Below, piece after piece: positions 36,477 through 43,769 of a stretch of DNA of 64,000 bases. Every line of letters starts with the position of its first letter. The first letter of the stretch is position 1. This stretch comes from Pontibacter arcticus (GTDB lineage Bacteria > Bacteroidota > Bacteroidia > Cytophagales > Hymenobacteraceae). The stretch is taken from positions 250,501-314,500 of the forward strand of contig NZ_QMDV01000004.1 in assembly GCF_003284895.1 (NCBI RefSeq). The letters run 5' to 3'. The notes beneath the pieces are model-generated. The model was not told the origin of the DNA. It was given only the letters and a program-made list of their open reading frames with translations, and searched no databases. The position numbers and the translations under genes were made by a program.

Positions 36477-36520
36477 CGTAGTAATTTATTTGTTTAAAAC
36501 TCTAAACAGCCTCAAAGTAT

Positions 36521-36557
36521 AAAAAAGCGCTTTTCTAACCGGAAAGCGTTTTTTTTA
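36521..36557 (+). terminator. Duplicate terminator (copy B)
   Basis: AAAAAAGCGCTTTT, loop CTAACCGG, then AAAGCG and an 8-T run. It repeats the terminator at 36344 with small changes on both arms. No gene lies between the two terminators; the REP-like copy does. Confidence 0.85.
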
Positions 36558-36613
36558 TGCCCAACTTGTAACATGACCTACATCATTTCATACTTCCGGC
36601 AATAGCTTTATAC

Positions 36614-37945
36614 TTGCACTTATACTTCAAACTGCACCCTGTCTGGCCTGATCAAAGTATAAGGCAACGTAATTCCGTACACGAATTGGATATCACAAAA
36701 AAACAGAACTGGTTACTGGTCGCGCTGCTGAACTTTGTAGTAGTGGCACTGCTTGGGTTGCTGCTCCGCTGGCAGGTGGTGTCGCCTTTTGCGGGTATCA
36801 ATTACAAATACCTGCTGCACGCGCACTCGCATGTGGCCTTGCTGGGCTGGCTTTACCCGGCCTGTTTTGTAGCGCTGCTGTATGCTTACCTCCCGGTAAA
36901 CCTGCGTTCCAAACCAACCTATGCCTGGCAATTCTGGCTTTCGCAGGGTGCGGTGCTGGGTATGTTGCTGAGTTTTCCGTTGCAGGGCTACGGCGCTGTT
37001 TCCATTACGTTTTCCACGTTGCACATACTGCTGAGCTACTGGTTTGTATACAGGTTTCTGAAAGATGCCAAAGCTGCAAAAGTAGTCGCTGGCAAGTATA
37101 AAGTATCGTTTCGGTTTATAAAAGCGGCGCTGTTTTTTCTGGTACTTTCTACACTTGGGCCCTGGGCGATGGGCCCGATCATGGGGACAGGCAACAGCGG
37201 CACCGAACTATACTTTAACGCCATCTATTTTTACCTGCACTTCCTGTACAACGGCTGGTTTACGTTTGTAGTGCTTGGCCTGCTGTGCTGGCTCCTCGAA
37301 AAGTATAAAATCGACTTCAATAAAAAGTATAGCCAATTGTTTTTCAGGCTGATGTGCTGGGCTTGTTTTCCTGCTTATCTGCTATCTGTACTCTGGATAA
37401 AACCACCAACTATAGTTTATTTTATCGGCGGAACAGCGGCGTTGGCTCAGGTAATTGCGCTTGGGTTATTAATCAGTATGTTACGGCCACTACGCAAGCA
37501 ACTTTTGGCGTTATTTACAGGCTGGGTCCGGGTTCTGTTTTTACTGGCTGCTACGGCTTTTGTTTTTAAAGTACTGATGCAGTTTACCTCTGCGTTTCCG
37601 TACGTGGCTAACCTGGCCTATACTTTCCGGAACTTCATTATCGGGTACCTACACTTGGTTTTAATTGGGTTCGTTAGCTTTTTTATACTTGCTTTTTTTG
37701 TGCAACTGAGATGGCTCAGTATGCAGAAAAGGGTTAGCAGGTGGGGAGTCGGGCTATTTATACTTGGTTTTATCAGTAGCGAAAGTATACTTTTTTTGCA
37801 GGGAATCCTGAACTGGCTTGGTTACGGCAGCCTGCCAGGCTACCTGCTGCTGCTTTTTAGCGTGAGCACCCTGATGCCGGTCGGTTTGCTTTTATTTTTG
37901 GTAGGGCAGGTAAAAGCCATTCAGCGCTATTCACCTTCTTCTTAA
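36614..37945 (+). CDS. 12-TM membrane protein with conserved histidines (haem-copper-oxidase-like?)
   Basis: Up to 443 residues with 12 predicted TM segments. I do not firmly recognise it. Histidines sit in or beside helices in HAHSHVALLGW, STLHILLSYW, FYLHFLYNGW and GYLHLVLIG. This pattern recalls the haem-ligand helices of haem-copper oxidase or NO-reductase subunit I, and many Bacteroidota carry similar unassigned proteins. The start is unclear: no ATG lies near. TTG at 36614 opens the frame and TTG at 36686 (before DITKKQNW) fits the first TM better. It is preceded by the duplicated terminator, so it has its own promoter. Confidence 0.65.
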   Translation: MHLYFKLHPVWPDQSIRQRNSVHELDITKKQNWLLVALLNFVVVALLGLLLRWQVVSPFAGINYKYLLHAHSHVALLGWLYPACFVALLYAYLPVNLRSKPTYAWQFWLSQGAVLGMLLSFPLQGYGAVSITFSTLHILLSYWFVYRFLKDAKAAKVVAGKYKVSFRFIKAALFFLVLSTLGPWAMGPIMGTGNSGTELYFNAIYFYLHFLYNGWFTFVVLGLLCWLLEKYKIDFNKKYSQLFFRLMCWACFPAYLLSVLWIKPPTIVYFIGGTAALAQVIALGLLISMLRPLRKQLLALFTGWVRVLFLLAATAFVFKVLMQFTSAFPYVANLAYTFRNFIIGYLHLVLIGFVSFFILAFFVQLRWLSMQKRVSRWGVGLFILGFISSESILFLQGILNWLGYGSLPGYLLLLFSVSTLMPVGLLLFLVGQVKAIQRYSPSS

Positions 37946-38303
37946 ATCCGGTTCAGGAAAGTATAACCTTTCCCTTCTTTTACATACAGCTCAGCAAAGT
38001 ATAAATTAAGGATAACTTTTCTTCTTAAGCCAGCTAGTGGATAATGCAGCTGTGTTTTCTAAGTTGATTACTTCAGCTTTTTACTCCCAGATAAGGCGGA
38101 AGACGGTGCTTAAATATATTTATTTTAAATATTTGTCAGTTTATTAATATGTTTGATGATCAATACGTTGTAAATTGAAAATTGTGTGAATAAAAGCATC
38201 TGTCAGGCAGGGCAGATTTTTGCCTGCGCTTTTTAAGGGAAATTTTACTTTAGATTTATTATATTACCCTTCTGATAAAAAATACATTTAGCTTACCTGT
38301 GCC
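37946..38303. other. Gene-free region
   Basis: 358 bp between the 12-TM gene and a small unknown gene. It carries two AAGTATA words (37958, 37995), a stretch of AT-rich DNA at 38110-38180, and no convincing ORF, RNA or hairpin. Confidence 0.4.
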
Positions 38304-38735
38304 ATGAAGAAAGAAATTTGCAACGCTTTTGGGAATGTTTTCCTGACGGTGGAGTATGAGGACAAATATAATCTGGTGCATAACAACTGGCTAGGCTATC
38401 AGACCTTGGAAAATGTAATGCTGGGAGCAAATGCCTGCCTCGAATTGCTTGCTTATTATAATTGCCCCTACCTGTTAAACGACAACCGCCTGGTTATCGG
38501 AGACTGGAACCATGCCAACGATTGGATTGCCAATGAATGGACGCCACTGGCAGTGGAGAACGGCCTGCGGTATTTCGCGCATGTGGTTAACCCTGAATCT
38601 TATGCAGCTTTATCAGCTCAGATGATGGAGGAACAAGTAAGTGGCCTGCTAAGGATGCGCATTTTTGAAGATTTTGAGGAGGCCCGAAACTGGATCATCA
38701 CAGCGCAGCCAGCCGATGTCCCCATCGAAATCTAA
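38304..38735 (+). CDS. Unknown small soluble protein (STAS-like size and pattern)
   Basis: 143 residues, no signal or TM. The alternating beta/alpha pattern, with a strand-rich N-terminus (FLTVEYEDKYNLVHNNWLGYQ in part, about 13-30), a helix LENVMLGANACLELLAYY and a C-terminal FEDFEEARNWI, resembles STAS/SpoIIAA-like proteins common in Bacteroidota. No catalytic motif. The coding pattern and the perfect terminator behind it support a real gene. Function unknown. Confidence 0.7.
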   Translation: MKKEICNAFGNVFLTVEYEDKYNLVHNNWLGYQTLENVMLGANACLELLAYYNCPYLLNDNRLVIGDWNHANDWIANEWTPLAVENGLRYFAHVVNPESYAALSAQMMEEQVSGLLRMRIFEDFEEARNWIITAQPADVPIEI

Positions 38736-38737
38736 TT

Positions 38738-38802
38738 TATAAATGCTTCAAATAAAAAAGCCCGGCCTGGCAGGCCGGGCTTTTTTATTTGAAGCATTTA
38801 TA
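38738..38802. terminator. Bidirectional terminator with a 31-bp perfect stem
   Basis: Arms 38738-38768 and 38772-38802 pair without mismatch around a 3-nt loop. The centre is AGCCCGGCCT/AGGCCGGGCT, with A-runs before and T-runs after, so it works on both strands. It lies 2 bp past the stop of the small unknown gene and 3 bp before the stop of the convergent hydrolase. Confidence 0.95.
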
Positions 38803-38805
38803 CTT

Positions 38806-39867
38806 TTAATTGCCTTTGCCGGGGTTATCGACATCCTTGATAAAGGAAATAAGTCCGTTAAAATAGGTTTGCTGATCGTCGTAGAAAGCCATGTGGCTGC
38901 CGTTGGGGCAATGCAGGTAGCGGCCTTCCGGAAACTGTGTGGCCATCCACTCCATGTGTTTAGGGTCCATGGTGTCGTGCTGGCCGCCAATGGTTAAAGT
39001 TGGTACTTTGATGTTAGCCAGGTCTTGGGAGCGGTCCCAGTTTTTAAGGGAAGCATTGCCGGTAATTCCAAATTCGCTGTGGCCCTGCATCTGTACATAA
39101 ATAGTATTATTCATGTGGTTGAACATACGGTTAACCGGATCGGGCCATTCTTCCAGGGGCATGCGCAAGGCGTGCTGGGTATAAAAATGGGGCATCAGCA
39201 GCTCCATGTAGCGTGGGTTTGCAAAATCGTTCTTAACTTCCAGCGCTTTTATTTCCGAAAGCACTTCTTTGGGCATTTGCGGGCCAAGCACTTCTTCAGC
39301 ATACTTATTATAGGCCGGCACACTCGACATCATGTTCGAAATGATCAGCCCTTTCAGGTTATCTTGGTACTTTAGCGCATACTCTGTGGCCAGGATGCCG
39401 CCCCAGGAATGGCCCAGTAAATAGAAGTTGTCTTTATCCAGGTCGAGCGCCTTTCGTACCTGTTCTACTTCTTCTACAAAACGATCTATGTTCCAGAGGC
39501 TGGTGTCGTTGGGCTGGTCGCTGTAATGGGAGCCAAGCTGGTCGTAATAATAATACTCGATGCCAGCTTTGGGCAGGTAACTGTCAAAGCACTCAAAGGC
39601 CTCGTGGGTACCGCCAGGGCCGCCATGCAACAGCAGCACCCGCATGGTTGGGTTGTTACCTACACGTTTTGTCCAGACGTTAAAGTCGCCCTTCGGGGTA
39701 GAGATCTTGATCATCCGGGCACCGCCGCTCAGCACATCTTCCCGGCCGGAGTAATCCAGGTAGTTAGCAGTGGTATTAGACTTGCGCTCATTTTCGGTGC
39801 CAGACGGGGACGAACATCCCTGAAAAAACAAGAGGAAAACCAGCACAAGAGGAAGTATACATTTCAT
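38806..39867 (-). CDS. Proline iminopeptidase-type alpha/beta hydrolase, lipoprotein
   Basis: 353 residues. Lipoprotein signal with lipobox FFQGC (Cys 18). HGGPGGTHEAF (about 81-91) is the oxyanion HGGPG motif of S33 proline iminopeptidases. Nucleophile in GHSWGG (S154), Asp in GGQHDTMDP, and His in CPNGSHMAFYDD. It releases N-terminal proline from small peptides in the periplasm. ATG 39867 is the natural start. Confidence 0.9.
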   Translation of the reverse strand: MKCILPLVLVFLLFFQGCSSPSGTENERKSNTTANYLDYSGREDVLSGGARMIKISTPKGDFNVWTKRVGNNPTMRVLLLHGGPGGTHEAFECFDSYLPKAGIEYYYYDQLGSHYSDQPNDTSLWNIDRFVEEVEQVRKALDLDKDNFYLLGHSWGGILATEYALKYQDNLKGLIISNMMSSVPAYNKYAEEVLGPQMPKEVLSEIKALEVKNDFANPRYMELLMPHFYTQHALRMPLEEWPDPVNRMFNHMNNTIYVQMQGHSEFGITGNASLKNWDRSQDLANIKVPTLTIGGQHDTMDPKHMEWMATQFPEGRYLHCPNGSHMAFYDDQQTYFNGLISFIKDVDNPGKGN

Positions 39868-39991
39868 GGGGTTCGGTATAAAAAAGGTCAGGATTTTAAC
39901 TTTAGTAAATATAAAAATAGTAGGTTAATAAATGCTATACTTTTCAGTAGCATACTCCATCCTCTCAACAATTTATACTTTGTAGAAAAAA

Positions 39992-40025
39992 CAAAAAGCC
40001 GGTCCTGCACAGAACCGGCTTTTTG
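39992..40025 (-). terminator. Terminator of the DUF4142 gene
   Basis: CAAAAAGCCGGT (39992-40003) pairs perfectly with ACCGGCTTTTTG (40014-40025). On the minus strand a further T-run follows. It lies 51 bp after the DUF4142 stop. Confidence 0.85.
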
Positions 40026-40075
40026 CAAATTAAAAAATAACTACTTTCAGAAAAGTAAGATCGGCTAAAAGGTTA

Positions 40076-40624
40076 TTAGCTTCCTACCTGCGTCTCAAGT
40101 TGTTTGGCGTGTTCTAAATGTTTGCGCAAAACGGGTAAGGTTTTCTGTGCAAAGTCTTTTAACGGGCCGTTATCCAGGTCTTCAACGGCGTCTTCATACA
40201 GCTCAACCGCATCTTCGTGTGCATCTTCCTGCACATCAGCAAAATCCTGGTCGAAGGCTACGCCGGTTTTCCCTTCCAGTCGGGAGATGATGGTTTTTTT
40301 ATCTTCCGGCAAAGTTTCACGGGTTGGCATCGGTACATTGATGTTGTTGGCTTTTGCTATGTTCATCAGTTCATTGCTTGATGCGGTATGGTCTGTAACT
40401 AGCTCTAGACCAAAAGTTTTTACAGCCGGGTTTTCCGATTTATCGTTGGCCATGTTACCGGTTGTAATTTCAAATACATCACTGGCTGCTGCCCGCTGCA
40501 CAAATTCAGTTGCCGACATGCGGCCCAGGTCTATTTCATCATCATCATCGTCGCAGGATGTTACAGCAAATGTTGCAAAAAAGAGTGCAGCAAGTTTCCA
40601 GTTTTTTAACGCGTTTGTTTTCAT
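40076..40624 (-). CDS. DUF4142 lipoprotein
   Basis: 182 residues. Signal peptide ends in the lipobox AVTSC, then an unusually acidic DDDDDE stretch. The DUF4142 core is a ferritin-like helical bundle, seen from SATEFVQRAAASDVFEI through FGLELVTDHTASSNEL and EDAHEDAVELYEDAVEDL. The family is frequent in stress-induced periplasmic proteins and its role is not established. Monocistronic. Confidence 0.88.
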   Translation of the reverse strand: MKTNALKNWKLAALFFATFAVTSCDDDDDEIDLGRMSATEFVQRAAASDVFEITTGNMANDKSENPAVKTFGLELVTDHTASSNELMNIAKANNINVPMPTRETLPEDKKTIISRLEGKTGVAFDQDFADVQEDAHEDAVELYEDAVEDLDNGPLKDFAQKTLPVLRKHLEHAKQLETQVGS

Positions 40625-40818
40625 AGGTTGTTTAGGTAAAATATATAAGTATGTATAAAATATGAGGTGAAGCAGCGCTGAAAAAAGCCCGATCCATCAC
40701 CTTAAAATTGCACCGTTTAGTTACTGGCGCTTAGTTGATACGTGCGACACGCTTAGTGAGTTAATACCGTTTAGTGATTTAGATAGTATTTTAATAAGCT
40801 AATATTAAGATAGTTAGA

Positions 40819-41706
40819 TTAATAAATTTGGATAATGGCGTTATAAGTTCCGTCTACAACTTCGGTCATTTTAGCAAAATCGAGGGTGTCAATTGTATCA
40901 GTTTGCTGGTGGTAATGCGGGTTCCGGATAAAAGCTGTGTCGTTGATCATGAGGGCGTTATATCCGAATTTCCAGTAGCTGCGCTGGTCTGACATGCCTG
41001 CCAGGCTATCCGTAGTCGGGAAGTTAATGGCCTGCACATCGAGGTTGGCGGCAGCAGCCAGCAGGGTATGAACTTTTGCATTAAAAGCCTTATACCGCTC
41101 GATGCCAACCACGATAATAAAATTGGCGGTATGCGGGTATAAACTGGCCAGCTCAGGCGATGGAAAAGGCTGGGATTCGGGCGCATCGGAAAAATAACCG
41201 ATCATTTCAAGGCAGATCATCCCGATAACATCAGCTCCGCTATCATGCAGAGATTTTGCATGTATATAGCTGCCCATTAAACCGGTTGCAAAGAAAGGAG
41301 GCTCTTCCAGGCAATACGCTACAAAGTCGATCTGATAATTTAGAACGGGCTGCTGTGCAAACACCATACGGGCAAGTTCGAGGAGGCCGGCCACAGCGCT
41401 GGCATTATCGTCGGCGCCGGGCTGGTTTCCGCACACATCATAATGGGCACCTACAACCAAACGCTTTGGTTTGCCGGCATTATACGTCGCGATCACGTTT
41501 TTATAGGTTTTGCCTTCTGCTTCCCAATGTTGCAATTCGGTTGGGGCGCCTGCTTTTTCGAACTCGGTTTTAATGTAGTCTGCTGCTTTTTCCAGCGAGG
41601 CCAGGTTCCTGTAGTTTCGGGGCGGGTTTATACTTGTCAGGAACCCGACATCGCTGTACAGGCGTTTCGTATTTGCTTTCAAAGGAAGTAAAGTTTGGTG
41701 TAACAA
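40819..41706 (-). CDS. M28 family peptidase, no signal peptide
   Basis: 295-residue zinc aminopeptidase. Ligand motifs: VVGAHYDVCGNQPGADDNASA (in part, about 84-104), YCLEEPPFF with Glu in place of the usual EE(M/L)G, and ICLEMIGYF where the Asp of NLDM is replaced by Glu. The final His lies near NPHYHQQTDT. No ATG is available: an upstream stop lies within 10 codons and the only start near the domain is the TTG at 41706, so TTG initiation is likely. The protein would be cytosolic. It differs from the secreted M28 enzyme at 5924 in length and in lacking a PA domain. Confidence 0.82.
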   Translation of the reverse strand: MLHQTLLPLKANTKRLYSDVGFLTSINPPRNYRNLASLEKAADYIKTEFEKAGAPTELQHWEAEGKTYKNVIATYNAGKPKRLVVGAHYDVCGNQPGADDNASAVAGLLELARMVFAQQPVLNYQIDFVAYCLEEPPFFATGLMGSYIHAKSLHDSGADVIGMICLEMIGYFSDAPESQPFPSPELASLYPHTANFIIVVGIERYKAFNAKVHTLLAAAANLDVQAINFPTTDSLAGMSDQRSYWKFGYNALMINDTAFIRNPHYHQQTDTIDTLDFAKMTEVVDGTYNAIIQIY

Positions 41707-42030
41707 AAGTTGCCGGCAGCTAAGGTATACTTGCTAAAGTATAAAACAGGAAGTATAGCGCTGCTGAGCGCTTATACTTTTTTGTAAGCTGCCCGTGCTA
41801 CCCGGTACAAGTACTTTACGGAATTTTTACATCTTAGTAAGTAAGCACGCCAGGTATAAAAAAGGCAATCTAACCCAGAAGCAAAAAACATACGTTGGAC
41901 GTATGTTAGCCTGAAAAAGAGTGCATCTAAAACTTTGAAAGACTGCTTATACCAAATAAGATTTCGGGCAGGATGCTGGCAATAACTTTAGAGACGAGCT
42001 GCACATATCAAATATGCACTTAACCGGAAA
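41707..42030. other. Gene-free region, left edge of AT-rich patch
   Basis: 324 bp. It holds a cluster of four motif words at 41724-41775 and a hairpin AACATACGT-TGG-ACGTATGTT at 41887-41907 without a T-run. Past about 41900 the motif words stop and the base composition becomes AT-rich, continuing into the next two genes. Confidence 0.45.
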
Positions 42031-42900
42031 TTAACTAACCTGTGTGTTGAGGTCGTTTTGATTGTTTATATGTTCTTCTATACTGTCAATTATCAAATCC
42101 CAATCATCAAAACGTAATTCGTGCCCTGTGCCTTCCAGGGTAATTAATTTTGAGCCTTTGATCTTTTCAAGTAGAACACCTGCATTTTTATAATGCCATA
42201 TTTTGTCATCTGTTCCGTGTATGATCAGCGTTGGTTGGTTAATTTCATTTAATTTATTCCAATAAGCTTCACCTCCTCCTAAGGCGGCATGATTAAACAT
42301 ACTTAGGTAGTTGTTGGCTCTGTTGAACTCCGCAATTATTAGCTTTTCACTTCTTTGTTTGTCGAATTTTTTTGCGCCACACATTAACTCAGCACTTTGA
42401 ATTAAATAATTTACAACACTATCTTCCTGCGTCCAATCCACTGTACCTGATTTACTTTGTAAATCTAAGATACGTGTATCCATTTCTGGAATAGTAGGGT
42501 CAGAGTCTCCCCAGGGCCCCGTCGATATAAGTGTTAATGATTTAACTCTGCCAGGATACTTTATTGAAGCAATTTGAGAAATTAGTCCGCCTAAGGATAA
42601 ACCAACAAAATGAGCTTTGTCAATATTGTAACCATCCAAAATTAAAATGGCATCATCAGTTAAATCAACAATATCGTAAGGTGTTAAGCCTGGCTCGTAA
42701 AAAGTTGATTTCCCGACATCTCTGTTGTCATAGCGAATTACAAATAATCCTTTTTCCGCTAACCGCTCACAAAATTCAGCGTCCCAAAAGAGCATTGAAA
42801 CAGTCGCTCCTGCAATTAATAAAATAGCAGGGTTATTTTCATTGCCAACACTTTCTGTGTACAGTTCAATGCCATTTGCTCTAATTACTTGCTCTTTCAT
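42031..42900 (-). CDS. Alpha/beta hydrolase
   Basis: 289 residues from the ATG at 42900; a GTG 16 codons upstream would extend it into the attC-like element and is unlikely. Nucleophile elbow GLSLGG (S102), Asp in IHGTDDKIWHY, His in EGTGHELRFDD. No signal peptide. Similar proteins include aclacinomycin-methylesterase-like and haloperoxidase-like hydrolases, so the substrate is open. The DNA is visibly richer in A/T than the neighbours and lacks the AAGTATA word, suggesting recent acquisition. Confidence 0.88.
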   Translation of the reverse strand: MKEQVIRANGIELYTESVGNENNPAILLIAGATVSMLFWDAEFCERLAEKGLFVIRYDNRDVGKSTFYEPGLTPYDIVDLTDDAILILDGYNIDKAHFVGLSLGGLISQIASIKYPGRVKSLTLISTGPWGDSDPTIPEMDTRILDLQSKSGTVDWTQEDSVVNYLIQSAELMCGAKKFDKQRSEKLIIAEFNRANNYLSMFNHAALGGGEAYWNKLNEINQPTLIIHGTDDKIWHYKNAGVLLEKIKGSKLITLEGTGHELRFDDWDLIIDSIEEHINNQNDLNTQVS

Positions 42901-42923
42901 TTCTGTTTTTTCCTGTTTACAAC

Positions 42924-42994
42924 TGCCAACGGTGTTAGTATATGCCACTTGCGAGGCTTTAGCCGAAGCATGTAGTATATACAGGGTTGGCGCA
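42924..42994. repeat. attC-like imperfect hairpin element
   Basis: GCCAAC at 42925-42930 pairs with GTTGGC at 42986-42991. Inner TGT/ACA and TATAT-rich segments (about 42935-42943 and 42975-42981) also pair partly, around a GGCTTTAGCC hairpin. The layout resembles integron attC or Bacteroidota cassette-border repeats. GCGCCAAC returns in reverse at 43531-43538, on the other side of the next gene. Confidence 0.45.
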
Positions 42995-43004
42995 TTGTGC
43001 TTTT

Positions 43005-43520
43005 TTATGTTTTTATAATTGACTTCACTTTAAATAATTTCTGTCCCCTGCCCATAAGAATTGAAATATATTTTCCATTGAAGAAGTCTGTTAAATAGTC
43101 CCAGTCACTTGCGTTCATACTTCCATTTCCGTTTTTATCAAGGTTATCAACTATTTTCAGGCTTCCAATTATTTCAAAGTTATCCTGAAACTTCATTAAG
43201 TCTTTTCTCCATATTATCAGTCCGTAAGAACCTAGGAAATATGGTTTTAATTCAGGATGGATTGACCACATTCTTTCTAGTTCCTCGTCTGAATATTTGA
43301 AGTAGTCATTCTTTGTGTTTCCAATACCGAAAAAGTCGCTATCGATTATAGTTTCTATTGTTGGCTTTTCTTGCTCGTCAATCGTCAATGCAGCAAACGT
43401 GAAATTCTTAGGGCTTATTTCCTTATGGGTGCTCGTACACAAGAGCACTTTGAATCTTTCGTCGCTTGCTTTGAAAGTTAAAACGTCACCTTGGTTTATA
43501 TCCTTAATTTTTGTTTTCAT
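43005..43520 (-). CDS. Unknown protein in AT-rich cassette-like patch
   Basis: About 171 residues from the ATG at 43520 (MKTKIKDINQGDVLTF); ATG 43529 is also possible. No signal or TM. The beginning (KINxGDVLTFKASDERF) and the later LGSYGLIIWRKDL look like immunity- or SH3-like barrel proteins (Imm26-type), but this is a weak resemblance. Codons are A/T-rich, the motif word is absent, and both ends carry GTTGGCGC/GCGCCAAC borders. Function unknown. Confidence 0.6.
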   Translation of the reverse strand: MKTKIKDINQGDVLTFKASDERFKVLLCTSTHKEISPKNFTFAALTIDEQEKPTIETIIDSDFFGIGNTKNDYFKYSDEELERMWSIHPELKPYFLGSYGLIIWRKDLMKFQDNFEIIGSLKIVDNLDKNGNGSMNASDWDYLTDFFNGKYISILMGRGQKLFKVKSIIKT

Positions 43521-43769
43521 TTCTTGCATATGCGCCAACTACCAGATAAACGAGAACATACGCTTATCTGCACTATATATGTAAGTAAAATGCGTTCATC
43601 GGATAGCCCACATCTCCTGGGATATAATCCATCTAATGTAAGGAAAAGGATAAAAACACGTAAGTTTTATCCACTAATATTATTCCTCCCTACCTCCCGA
43701 ATACATAGCATATATATAGCAAAGTATAAAATATCAGTACGCCCTATTCCTCCGTACAAGGCTATACTT

